Assembly (NCBI RefSeq): GCF_023238625.1
Contig: NZ_CP096670.1
Coordinates: forward strand, 1,725,501 to 1,789,500
Direction: 5' to 3'
From: Agarivorans sp. TSD2052
Lineage (GTDB): Bacteria > Pseudomonadota > Gammaproteobacteria > Enterobacterales > Celerinatantimonadaceae
Length of the DNA stretch: 64,000 nucleotides
This document shows positions 45,434 through 54,029 of this stretch, piece after piece (positions within the stretch are counted from its first letter, which is position 1; the number at the start of each line of letters is the position of its first letter). The position numbers were made by a program, and so were the translations under genes. The notes under the pieces were generated by a model. The model saw nothing but the letters and a program-made list of their open reading frames with translations, searched no databases and had not been told where the DNA came from.

Positions 45434-45718
45434 ATGAAAACTAAATTAGAAGAATCACAAACTTGCTGTTGTGTAGATGTAGGTGCGGTAATCGACGGTG
45501 AAGAGCTTACCGCTGTTGTTGAAGAAGGGTTTGCAGAACAAGCGCTAGCGGAAGCAAGATTAGCTAATTTAATTGAAAAAGCACGCAAGGCCGAATCAGA
45601 TCCTTGCGAGATCACTAGCGACATCAGCTCCGTAGAAGGCGGGGTTAAATTAAACGCGTCTTTCACTTTTGCCTGCCAAGCAGAAAGCTTAATCTTTCAA
45701 TTAAGCCTTAACCGCTAA
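45434..45718 (+). CDS. yfcZ: YfcZ/YiiS family protein
   Basis: 94 residues from ATG 45434, where AAGGA lies six bases upstream; the GTG at 45395 adds a tail without an SD. It matches E. coli YfcZ in length and in the segments CCCVDVGAVID, AEARLANLIEKARKAES and FTFACQAESLIFQL. Function is unknown. In E. coli it also sits between fadL and fadI, which supports orthology. Confidence 0.92.
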   Translation: MKTKLEESQTCCCVDVGAVIDGEELTAVVEEGFAEQALAEARLANLIEKARKAESDPCEITSDISSVEGGVKLNASFTFACQAESLIFQLSLNR

Positions 45719-45722
45719 CCGC

Positions 45723-47318
45723 TTAAGGGTTGAGCGAGGACAGTGCCGACTGGCCTTGCTCTTTTTTAGCCTTTAACTTTTTCTTAATACTGGCGCACTG
45801 CTGATAAAACTGCTTCAAATCTAGCGCTGCTTGCGCATTATTCCCCCAGTTTTCCCGAGATAGTTGCTGTAGTTGCATCTCTAATTCACGCGACGTTGGC
45901 TGTTGGTTTAGCCATTGACGCAAGGCGTGTTCTGCTACTTGGCTCTGTTGCTGCTGGCAAGCATTAGCAAATCGTTGCCAAGGTTGATTGTTTAAGCCAT
46001 CAGCTTGTTCAGGGCTTGGTGGTTGTTCAGACTGCTGAAGGGGGGCGCCGCGGCGACGTTTCACACTCCATACTAATAGTCCTAAAGTCACTAGCCAAGC
46101 TATCGCAAATAGCCATGTCCAAATTGAAGTGGTCGCTTGGCTAGGTGCTTGTGGGGTGTCTGTGGCGCTTGGCTGCAAGTTTGCCAATTGTTGATTAATT
46201 GGTGCGGCTACGACAGTCATTGTTCGCTCGGCTATTTTTGCCGTGGCCAATTGGTCGCTGCCTAAATCCCACCAAGGGACCGACCAGCCCGGCAGACTCA
46301 GCTCGCCAGTGTTTACCGGGATGAGTGCAACATTTAAGCTGCGCTGCGCGAATACAATGCCGTCTTTGACGATGGTTCGGTCTTGATAGTCTTCAGGGTA
46401 AACCCGAAAATTATCACCGTAGTCGATGCTTATCTCGGGTAACTGCGCTTCAGTAATACCTGCAATGGTTAAATTGATAATGCGAGTAAAGGCTTGGCCT
46501 TGTTGATAATCACTTTGCAAAGGTTGGATTTCTTCATAGAGCAGCACGTCGGTAGAGGGGAGCCAGGTGCCTGGGAAATCAGCAGGCGGTGCTTTTACTT
46601 CTAAAGATAAGGTTTGAGCGGCGATATCTACCGGGCGAGCTCGGCGGTTAATATCATTGGCAAGCCCACTTAAACGTGGACCTTTTACCTCAAATTGACC
46701 GGCTTTTTCTGGGGTGATCAGCCAGTGGCGTAATAGTGTGCGATAACGCTTACCGTCTACAATCTCTAAATCTTGTTTGTCATCACCTAGCTTCTCAATT
46801 TTTGCGCCTAACATACTTGGGGCAATAATATTGGCTTGATCTAAACTATTGGCCACCCATATTTTTGCAGTAAAACGCACCGGCTGGCCGATATATACTT
46901 GCGCATTGTCGAGGCTCACTTCCATGCGCACTTGGTCTTTGCTTGGCTCTATGGCTGCAATGGTTTTAGCTTTTAGTTGAATAGGGATGGTTTGCTGGCC
47001 GCCAATACTGAAAGAGGGGATCAGGTAGCTGCCTTCTTCTCGCACTAACAAGGTGGTTGTCCAACGGGTTTGGGTGGATGACACCCCATTGATACTCGTG
47101 TGCTGCCTACCCGTAGAAGTGCTGCCAACCACAAAGTTTTGGCGTAGCAATACCGATGAATCAAATTCGCTGGCTGGCAGGGTGTCATCAGCGATGATTT
47201 CTAGGGTGAAGGCTTGCCCAACAGCGACCGGATTTTGACTGACGGTAGCGGTTACTTCAGTAGTGGCATAACTGTTTAAGCTAAGTAAAAGAATAATACA
47301 AAGGCTGAGCGCTTTCAC
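45723..47318 (-). CDS. batD: BatD-like oxygen-tolerance/protein-assembly membrane protein
   Basis: 531 residues: signal peptide (LCIILLLSLNSYA), a large periplasmic part of Ig-like beta units (QNPVAVGQAFTLEI near 28; IGQPVRFTAKIW near 145), a membrane helix at about 398-416 (SIWTWLFAIAWLVTLGLLVW) and a cytoplasmic tail rich in Gln. It is last in the MoxR/Bat operon, and its ATG abuts the stop of batB. Bat proteins with MoxR are thought to assemble or mature envelope complexes; the client here is unknown. Confidence 0.88.
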   Translation of the reverse strand: MKALSLCIILLLSLNSYATTEVTATVSQNPVAVGQAFTLEIIADDTLPASEFDSSVLLRQNFVVGSTSTGRQHTSINGVSSTQTRWTTTLLVREEGSYLIPSFSIGGQQTIPIQLKAKTIAAIEPSKDQVRMEVSLDNAQVYIGQPVRFTAKIWVANSLDQANIIAPSMLGAKIEKLGDDKQDLEIVDGKRYRTLLRHWLITPEKAGQFEVKGPRLSGLANDINRRARPVDIAAQTLSLEVKAPPADFPGTWLPSTDVLLYEEIQPLQSDYQQGQAFTRIINLTIAGITEAQLPEISIDYGDNFRVYPEDYQDRTIVKDGIVFAQRSLNVALIPVNTGELSLPGWSVPWWDLGSDQLATAKIAERTMTVVAAPINQQLANLQPSATDTPQAPSQATTSIWTWLFAIAWLVTLGLLVWSVKRRRGAPLQQSEQPPSPEQADGLNNQPWQRFANACQQQQSQVAEHALRQWLNQQPTSRELEMQLQQLSRENWGNNAQAALDLKQFYQQCASIKKKLKAKKEQGQSALSSLNP

Positions 47319-49052
47319 TTACCAATTCTCCTGATTGCTGGGTTGACGACGGCGTTTTTGGTATTCAAGGTACATTTTGTTGCGTAGCAATAAGCTAGGG
47401 TCGTTAGGCAGTTCATCCAACCATTGTTCTAGCTGATCTTTATCCAATGGCTCACCGCTTGGTGAACCCGCTTGCGCGCTTTGCTGTTCATCGTCTTCTG
47501 CTGGCTCAGTCGCTTCGGCTTGTTCGGCTTGCTGTTGTTCATTTGGTTGCTGTTGGTCGGGGTCTTCCTCTGCGGCTTGTTGTTCTTGCGCAGTGTCTGA
47601 GTCGTCGTTTTGCTGTGACGATTGAGAATCGGCCGATTGCTGTTGCTCATTGTTTTCTTGAGATTGCTCTGAATCATCCTTCGATTGCTCTGATTGTTGC
47701 TGCTGGTTTTGCTGTTGTTCAAGCAGTTTTTCAACCAGCCCTTTGTTATGGCTAGCGGCTTCTAAATCAGGCTGGCGTTGCAAAGCCTGCTCATAGGCAG
47801 ATATTGCTTCAGGGTAGTGACCAAGCTGAGTGAGGGAATTACCTTGGTTGAACCAACCTTCAGCGCTGTCATCTTGAGAGAACAGTTGCTGAGCTTGCTG
47901 ATATTCACCGGCTCGATATAGCGCCGAGGCTTTCCAGCTAGAATCGTTAAACAGTTCTGCGGCTTGTTGATATTGCTCTGCCTCAAAGGCTTGGTGTGCT
48001 TGTTGGGCGTCATTCTGCCAGATATCAGCGGCTGTAGCAGGTTTAGGTAGCGTAAACACGCCTATCGTTATACTAAGCATTAATAGCTCGGCACGGCGAA
48101 CGCTGTTGAGTAATAGCAATAGAATAAACGGTAGTAGGTAGTAACCCACATCTTGTCTTATTTGCCCTTGCTGCGCGCTAACTTGGTTTTGCTCGCTATT
48201 GCGGCTTCGTAATGAGCCGAGTTTTTCAATATCACTGTTATCGGCACTTATCAGTTGGCAAATCCCTGCGGTTTGTTGACACAAGGGCAAAAAATACTCG
48301 GCTTGTAACTTAGGGATAACAATGCTGCCATATTGATCTTTAAGCATGCTGCCATTTTCCAATGGAATTGGCGCGCCTTCTTCGGTACCTAGTGCCAACA
48401 TAGAGAAACGCAAGTTGTGCCGTTGCAGGCTAGCTAAACTCTTGGTCATTTGTTGCTCACTAATACCGTCCCCAATTAATACCACATCGCCTGTGGCATA
48501 GCCGGCTTGTTTAATCAACTCGGCGGCTTGTTCAATCGCCAAATTAAGGGCTGAGCCATGACTGGGCATTAACTCTGGTTTTAGGTGGGGAACCAAGTTA
48601 GCCAGCGTATTGGTGTCGCTGCTTAAGGGACTTAATACAAAAGCATCACCGGCGTATGCAATTAGTGCCGTTTCGCCGTCTTGCCATTGGTATAATAAAT
48701 CTAAGGCTTTGTATTTTGCCAGCTCAACTCGGTCGGGTTTTACGTCACGAGCGCGCATGGAGTAGGACATATCCATGATTAATACCCGCGCACTGCCTTC
48801 TCGGTAGAGTGGAACATCATCGCTGACGATGCTGGGGCCGCTGAGTGCCAGTATGATTAAACTAAATAAGCCTGCTAGTGACCATTGTGAGCGTTTAGCT
48901 TGCTGGGGCGAGGTGATGAGGTATTTAGCAATGCCAGGGCTGAGTAGTTGGCTCCATGCAGATTGCTCTCGTTGCTGTTTTTTAAGCAATAGTAGTAATA
49001 ACAAGGGGCTTAATAACAGCCATTCGGGGCGCAATAAACTGATATCTAACAT
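47319..49052 (-). CDS. batB: BatB/BatC fusion: von Willebrand A plus TPR protein with Gln-rich tail
   Basis: 577 residues; strong AAGGAGG seven bases before the ATG. N-terminal membrane helices flank a VWA domain with the metal-site MDMSYSM (about 92-98), then a third helix (~305-330), TPR units (AEQYQQAAELFNDS; GHYPEAISAYEQAL) and a long low-complexity tail rich in Gln, Ser, Glu and Asp (about 440-545). The VWA and TPR parts correspond to BatB and BatC, separate in some bacteria. Confidence 0.88.
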   Translation of the reverse strand: MLDISLLRPEWLLLSPLLLLLLLKKQQREQSAWSQLLSPGIAKYLITSPQQAKRSQWSLAGLFSLIILALSGPSIVSDDVPLYREGSARVLIMDMSYSMRARDVKPDRVELAKYKALDLLYQWQDGETALIAYAGDAFVLSPLSSDTNTLANLVPHLKPELMPSHGSALNLAIEQAAELIKQAGYATGDVVLIGDGISEQQMTKSLASLQRHNLRFSMLALGTEEGAPIPLENGSMLKDQYGSIVIPKLQAEYFLPLCQQTAGICQLISADNSDIEKLGSLRSRNSEQNQVSAQQGQIRQDVGYYLLPFILLLLLNSVRRAELLMLSITIGVFTLPKPATAADIWQNDAQQAHQAFEAEQYQQAAELFNDSSWKASALYRAGEYQQAQQLFSQDDSAEGWFNQGNSLTQLGHYPEAISAYEQALQRQPDLEAASHNKGLVEKLLEQQQNQQQQSEQSKDDSEQSQENNEQQQSADSQSSQQNDDSDTAQEQQAAEEDPDQQQPNEQQQAEQAEATEPAEDDEQQSAQAGSPSGEPLDKDQLEQWLDELPNDPSLLLRNKMYLEYQKRRRQPSNQENW

Positions 49053-49156
49053 TACCGTGCCTCCTTAATAAAGCTTTGAGCAACCAAAGGGCAGAAAGGA
49101 CGGATTAAGCTTGCTAGTCGCTGCCTTTGGGGGCGCACTAAATTGGTCGTAACCAT
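49052..49156 (-). CDS. Hidden 34-aa ORF filling the batA-batB gap
   Basis: The ATG (49156-49154) overlaps the batA stop as TAATG, and its TAA (49054-49052) overlaps the batB ATG in another TAATG. The frame therefore fills the gap exactly, with no internal stop. The product is short and basic (begins MVTTNLVRPQRQRLAS, ends FIKEAR), with no membrane segment. It contains the batB SD near its 3' end. It may be a true small protein or a frame kept open to couple batA and batB translation. Confidence 0.45.
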   Translation of the reverse strand: MVTTNLVRPQRQRLASLIRPFCPLVAQSFIKEAR

Positions 49157-50157
49157 TATTGGGCCTCTCTACTAAAGCGCTGGCTAAGCAAAGGGCCAAT
49201 TAAGGCAGCTAGCAGCAGCAGGGTGAGCAAAGAAAGCGGCCAGTAATACAATTCGTATTGTGGGCGATAGTATTGCTGGGCTTCAGACATCGGGTTTAAA
49301 GCGCCAATTTCTTGATATATTTGTGCTAGCTCGTCAGTGCTTCGAGCACGGTAGTACTTCCCGCCGGTCATGCCTGCAATTTCTTGCAATAGCTGTTCAT
49401 CTAAGTCTTGAGAAGGGTTAACTTTGCGCGTTCCAAATAGTGTTTGTTGGTAAAACTCATCTGCGCCAACCCCTATGGTATAAATAACTACTTGGCTTTT
49501 GGCAGCCATCTCAGCGGCTTGTATCGGCTCAACTGCTCCGGAGGTGTTTTGCCCATCGGTGAGTAAAATAAGTATCCGTTGCTCGGCAGGGTGGTTCATT
49601 AGCTGTTTAATGCCAAGCCCTATGCCTTCGCCGATGGCAGTTCTATCACCGACTAAACCATGAACAAGTTCATCCACCTGAACCAGCAAAGAATCGACAT
49701 CAAAACTCAAGGGAGAAGATAAGTAGGCGTGGTCGGCAAATAAAATCATACCAAGGCGGTCACCTCGACGTTGTTCAATAAATTCTTTCAATAAATATTT
49801 AAGGGCCGTTAGCCTATCTACCGCCTCGCCGTCGAGTTGCATATCTTTGATTTGCATGCTGCTCGACATATCAACCGACAACAGTAAATCTCGGCCCTGT
49901 TCATTAATCCCCTGAACTTGATCGTCTAACCACACTGGTCTAGCTAAAGCCGTCAGACACAGTAGCCAAATTGCCCAACGCAAACTTTGTTTTAGTGGGC
50001 TGTTTGGTTTATCTAATTCAGCTTGCTGCTGTGTGTAAGGCAGGCTGGTATTGAGCAATTGTTCTGCTTGTTGGCTTTGCTGAGATTGGCTAAAGCGTTC
50101 CACTAGCCACAATAAAGGGATAGCAAAAAAAGCATAAGGCCATACAAATTCAAACAT
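49156..50157 (-). CDS. batA: BatA-like von Willebrand A membrane protein
   Basis: 333 residues. N-terminal and C-terminal membrane helices (about 5-20, 60-75, 305-325) enclose a VWA domain with a complete metal-ion site: LLSVDMSSSM (DxSxS, about 91-100), DRTAIGEGIG and LLTDGQN. It probably forms a membrane complex with the BatB-type protein, driven by the MoxR AAA+ ATPase. It overlaps the DUF4381 gene by eight bases. Confidence 0.9.
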   Translation of the reverse strand: MFEFVWPYAFFAIPLLWLVERFSQSQQSQQAEQLLNTSLPYTQQQAELDKPNSPLKQSLRWAIWLLCLTALARPVWLDDQVQGINEQGRDLLLSVDMSSSMQIKDMQLDGEAVDRLTALKYLLKEFIEQRRGDRLGMILFADHAYLSSPLSFDVDSLLVQVDELVHGLVGDRTAIGEGIGLGIKQLMNHPAEQRILILLTDGQNTSGAVEPIQAAEMAAKSQVVIYTIGVGADEFYQQTLFGTRKVNPSQDLDEQLLQEIAGMTGGKYYRARSTDELAQIYQEIGALNPMSEAQQYYRPQYELYYWPLSLLTLLLLAALIGPLLSQRFSREAQ

Positions 50158-50680
50158 CTTGGCCCCTTGTTATTCCCGATTGTTGGTTGCTGGCGGCAGC
50201 TAAGGATAAAAAAGAACGTAAATTAACCGGTGGGCGTAGATTTCTTACCCAACGCTTACATAGGGCTGCAGTATCAGCATCTAGTGTACTAGGCGAAGGC
50301 GCGTACAATTGTTGTTGCCACTGTTGCTTAATCGATATAAATGCGCTGCTATTGCCCTTAAGCGTGCTATCGAGAAAGCTCAGCCAAGCCTCACCACTGA
50401 GTGACGCCACTTGTTGCCTTGGGTAATAACTTAAGGCCAAACGTTTCATTAATTGGTTGGTTTCACTCAAGGTCAGTTCTGCTTGATTTAGTAGCTGTAA
50501 GGCTTCACGGCGAGGTTTACACAATTGCCAATAACGCCAACTGGAAAACAACAAGCCAACCAATACCGCAATAATCACCATGGCTAATAGCCACCAACCC
50601 ATCGCTGGGAGGGCCGTTTCATAATGGGTGGGTAGAATAATATCTTCTAAATTTGCTAGTAGGTCACTTTGCTCAGGCAT
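50150..50680 (-). CDS. DUF4381 family membrane protein
   Basis: 176 residues with one membrane helix (GWWLLAMVIIAVLVGLLF, about 28-45) and the DUF4381 features LEDIILPTHYETALPAMGWW before it and WLSFLDSTLKG after it. It is part of the MoxR/Bat operon, overlapping both neighbours by eight bases. Function unknown beyond operon membership. Confidence 0.85.
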   Translation of the reverse strand: MPEQSDLLANLEDIILPTHYETALPAMGWWLLAMVIIAVLVGLLFSSWRYWQLCKPRREALQLLNQAELTLSETNQLMKRLALSYYPRQQVASLSGEAWLSFLDSTLKGNSSAFISIKQQWQQQLYAPSPSTLDADTAALCKRWVRNLRPPVNLRSFLSLAAASNQQSGITRGQDV

Positions 50681-51587
50681 AGTCCTGCCACTCTAACGCT
50701 GTTGAAAAATGCTGATGAGGAATTCGCGCTTGCTGCAGCATGCCATCAATGATTTGCTGGCGCTGGTTCGCTAAACGTTTAAACTGTTGGCGAAACGATT
50801 TATTATCTGGCTGTAAATAGCCTTCAGAGTGGCCATTACTTACCTGTAATTGCTGGCTACTTGAAGATTTTGGCAGCTGTTGCTCTAAAGGATCGCTAAT
50901 TTGCCAAGCAAATACTTGGTTGTGATTAGACAAACGTTGCAAGTGCAATGCTGCAGCTTGGTCAAAATGGTAAAAATCACTAATTAGATGCACTTGATAA
51001 CCGGTTTTAACCAGTTGGCAGAGCGTTTCTAAGTTTTGATTAGGTGACATATTGCCTATTCGCTGGCTACTGAGTGCCGCAAACTGCCGATTATGTTGCT
51101 CTGCAATGCTATTTAGTTGGGCTAACCAATGGGTTTTACTGGCGGCCGGTTTTTCATTATGACTGTGTTCGCCAAGGTGCAGCATTAACGCTACTCGCTC
51201 ACCGAGTTGTTGGGCATTCCAACCTAAGCAAGCGGCCAACTCGCTAGCAAATACCGACTTGAGTTTATCGCCACTGCCAAAATACATTGAGTGTGATAAA
51301 TCCAAGAAAATGAACACGGGATGTTCGCGATCTTCGCGAAATAGCTTGGTATGCGTTTTACCGGTGCGAGCGGTCACGCGCCAATCAATACAACGTATGT
51401 CATCACCAGCCTGATAATGCCGCACTTCATCAAACTCCATGCCTCGACCACGTACTTTACTCAAGCGATTACCGCTTCGATTACTCGATACTTGACGCCA
51501 AGGGGGCATATTGAGATGAATCGCTCTGGCTTCTATCAGTTGTTCGATGTCGAGACTAACTGGAGATTGACGGGTGATGGTGTTCAT
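50673..51587 (-). CDS. DUF58 family protein
   Basis: 304 residues. The DUF58 signature GRGMEFDEVRHYQAGDDIRCIDWRVTART is visible from about residue 48 (shown in part: GDDIRCIDWRVTARTGK), followed by a VWA-like fold with FLDLSHSMYFG. DUF58 proteins accompany MoxR ATPases and resemble VWA proteins. The start overlaps the moxR stop by one base (TAATG). Confidence 0.9.
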   Translation of the reverse strand: MNTITRQSPVSLDIEQLIEARAIHLNMPPWRQVSSNRSGNRLSKVRGRGMEFDEVRHYQAGDDIRCIDWRVTARTGKTHTKLFREDREHPVFIFLDLSHSMYFGSGDKLKSVFASELAACLGWNAQQLGERVALMLHLGEHSHNEKPAASKTHWLAQLNSIAEQHNRQFAALSSQRIGNMSPNQNLETLCQLVKTGYQVHLISDFYHFDQAAALHLQRLSNHNQVFAWQISDPLEQQLPKSSSSQQLQVSNGHSEGYLQPDNKSFRQQFKRLANQRQQIIDGMLQQARIPHQHFSTALEWQDYA

Positions 51588-52543
51588 TAGGCAAAGGCTA
51601 CCAATTCAATAAGACGCTGTATGACAGCATCGGCTTGTATCCCTTTCGCTTGGGCTTGGTAACTTAATAACAAGCGATGACGTAATACTGGATAGGCCAA
51701 TTGTTGGATATCGCCTGGGCTCACAAAATCACGCCCATCTAGCCATGCTTTGGCTCTAGCTGCTCTGGCCAACGAAATACTGGCTCTAGGGCTGGCACCA
51801 AACTCTAACCATTGGCTAAACTCATCGGTATAACGCTCGGGTTGGCGAGTAGCCACAACCAAGTCAACAATATACTGGTTAAGCTGTGGGGCAATGTGTA
51901 CTTCTAAAATTGCACGACGCAAGGCAAAAAGTTTCTGCTGAGTGAGAGGTTCTGGTTTACGTAAGTGAACTTGCTTGGCTTCTCGCTCGGTGAGTTGCAG
52001 AATTTTTAGTTCGTTTTCTGCATCGGGGTAGTCTAAACACAATTTGAACATGAAGCGATCTAGCTGGGCTTCAGGCAGCGGATAGGTGCCTTCTTGTTCA
52101 ATTGGGTTTTGAGTTGCCATTACCATAAACAGTTTTGGTAAGGCGTAGCTAGTGCTACCCACGGTAATTTGTTGCTCCGCCATCGCTTCTAGTAAGGCTG
52201 ATTGTACTTTAGCGGGGGCGCGGTTAATTTCGTCGGCCAATACCAGGTTGTGAAAAATGGGCCCTTTTTGGAAACTAAAACTGGCAGTTTCGGGGTGAAA
52301 AATATCGGTACCCGTGAGATCAGCCGGCAATAAGTCTGGTGTAAACTGAACTCGATGAAAGTCACCCTCAATACACTCTGATAAGGCTTTTACTGCGCGT
52401 GTTTTTGCCAGCCCCGGCGGACCTTCAACTAAAATATGCCCATCGGAGAGTAAGGCGACAAGTAATTGTTCAATAAATTCTGATTGGCCAACAATGCTTT
52501 GATTAAGATAATCTCTTATGGCCGATAAATTGTTATTGCTCAT
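51587..52543 (-). CDS. MoxR-family AAA+ ATPase
   Basis: 318 residues from ATG 52543, which has AGAGGA four bases upstream; the GTG at 52585 is not supported. Walker A GPPGLAKT near 42, Walker B LADEIN, sensor MATQNPIEQEG and ARTS-like ASPRASISLARAA are all intact. MoxR ATPases act as chaperones for maturation of partner complexes, usually with VWA proteins like those encoded downstream. It is first in the operon; the FadR-like fadI promoter is divergent. Confidence 0.93.
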   Translation of the reverse strand: MSNNNLSAIRDYLNQSIVGQSEFIEQLLVALLSDGHILVEGPPGLAKTRAVKALSECIEGDFHRVQFTPDLLPADLTGTDIFHPETASFSFQKGPIFHNLVLADEINRAPAKVQSALLEAMAEQQITVGSTSYALPKLFMVMATQNPIEQEGTYPLPEAQLDRFMFKLCLDYPDAENELKILQLTEREAKQVHLRKPEPLTQQKLFALRRAILEVHIAPQLNQYIVDLVVATRQPERYTDEFSQWLEFGASPRASISLARAARAKAWLDGRDFVSPGDIQQLAYPVLRHRLLLSYQAQAKGIQADAVIQRLIELVAFA

Positions 52544-52685
52544 TCTATCCTCTGAATTGTCTCTCGCTTGCGGATGATAAAGCACTCTGCGCTAGGCGCA
52601 AAATTTTTCCTTAAAATTTGACGGCTTAACACAAGTTTTAATCACTTGTTTGAATTATGTGAATAATTAGTTAATATAAACCCAT

Positions 52686-52698
52686 GAGGTCGGACCTC
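52686..52698. promoter_or_regulatory. FadR-like operator upstream of fadI
   Basis: GAGGTCGGACCTC is a perfect 6+1+6 palindrome with the GGTCNGACC core of the FadR operator. It lies 23 bases before the fadI start, in a repressing position. Confidence 0.6.
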
Positions 52699-52721
52699 TT
52701 AACTTGTTAAGGATATATTGA

Positions 52722-54029
52722 ATGCACCAACAACAATCTTTAAAGACCGCCAGTGGGGCTCGAATCGCAGTGGTAGCCGGTTTGCGTACGCCGTTCGCCC
52801 GACAGTCTACCGCTTATCAGGATGTACCCGCCGTAGATCTTGGCAAAATGGTGGTTAACGAATTAATTAAACGCGTAGACCTCGATGTTAAAGAAATTCA
52901 ACAACTGGTGTTTGGCCAAGTGGTGCAGATGCCCGCCGCGCCGAATATCGCTCGAGAAATCGTATTAGGCACGCCGCTTGATGTCTCTACCGACGCCTAC
53001 AGTGTCTCGCGCGCTTGTGCTACCAGTTTTCAAGCTGCCGTTAACGTAGCAGAGTCGATTATGGCAGGCACTATTGATTGCGGCATTGCGGGTGGGGCTG
53101 ATTCGTCATCAGTATTACCTATTGGTGTTAGCAAAAAGCTGGCTCGCAGTTTACTGGGTTTATCAAAGGCGCGTACAGCCGGACAACGTTGGAACATTAT
53201 TAAAAAGCTGCGTATTAAAGATTTGGTGCCGGTGCCACCTGCAGTGGCGGAATATTCAACGGGTATCTCAATGGGACAAACTGCTGAGCAAATGGCAAAA
53301 ACCCACAGTATAGCGCGTGCAGAACAAGATAAATTGGCTGCTCGGTCGCATCATTTAGCCTATCAAGCCTGGGAAGAAGGCAAGCTTGATGATGAGGTAA
53401 TGACCGCTTATCCAGAGCCTTACAAAACCGCAATTAGCCGTGACAACAATGTTCGTGGTGACTCAAGTGAAGAAAAATTAGCCAAATTAAAGCCCGTTTT
53501 TGACCGTAAACACGGCTCTGTGACAGCCGCTAATGCCACGCCGCTTACCGACGGCGCAGCCGCGGTATTGTTAATGCGAGAAGATAAAGCCAAAGCCCTA
53601 GGCTTACCAATATTGGGTTACATTAGAAGCTATGCTTTTGCTGGCATTGATGTTTGGGAAGATATGTTGATGGGGCCGTCTTATGCAACGCCAATAGCCT
53701 TAGATCGCGCTGGTATCACCCTACAAGACTTAGACCTTATCGAGATGCATGAAGCCTTTGCCGCGCAAACGCTGGCTAACGTAAAAATGTTCGCCAGCGA
53801 TGAATTCGCTAAATCAATTGGTCGCGATCAGGCCTTGGGTGAGATTGATATGGAAAAATTCAATGTAATGGGCAGTTCTATTGCTTATGGTCACCCCTTT
53901 GCGGCCACCGGAGCAAGAATGATTACTCAAATGCTTAACGAACTGCGTCGACGGGGTGGGGGCTTAGGTTTGACTACTGCCTGTGCCGCGGGTGGTTTGG
54001 GTGCAGCTATGATTTTGGAGGTTGAGTAA
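52722..54029 (+). CDS. fadI: 3-ketoacyl-CoA thiolase FadI
   Basis: 435 residues, matching FadI rather than the shorter FadA. Nucleophilic Cys99 in [19 protein letters not shown] with the active-site His, and the C-terminal Cys in [11 protein letters not shown]. It cleaves 3-ketoacyl-CoA in beta-oxidation and forms the trifunctional complex with FadJ, whose gene starts in a TAATG overlap. Confidence 0.96.
   Translation: MHQQQSLKTASGARIAVVAGLRTPFARQSTAYQDVPAVDLGKMVVNELIKRVDLDVKEIQQLVFGQVVQMPAAPNIAREIVLGTPLDVSTDAYSVSRACATSFQAAVNVAESIMAGTIDCGIAGGADSSSVLPIGVSKKLARSLLGLSKARTAGQRWNIIKKLRIKDLVPVPPAVAEYSTGISMGQTAEQMAKTHSIARAEQDKLAARSHHLAYQAWEEGKLDDEVMTAYPEPYKTAISRDNNVRGDSSEEKLAKLKPVFDRKHGSVTAANATPLTDGAAAVLLMREDKAKALGLPILGYIRSYAFAGIDVWEDMLMGPSYATPIALDRAGITLQDLDLIEMHEAFAAQTLANVKMFASDEFAKSIGRDQALGEIDMEKFNVMGSSIAYGHPFAATGARMITQMLNELRRRGGGLGLTTACAAGGLGAAMILEVE

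Noticed and set aside
47447-47755. 102-codon ORF opposite the batB tail
   Set aside because: It is the antisense of a Gln-rich coding repeat, which creates long stop-free frames; no SD or independent signal.
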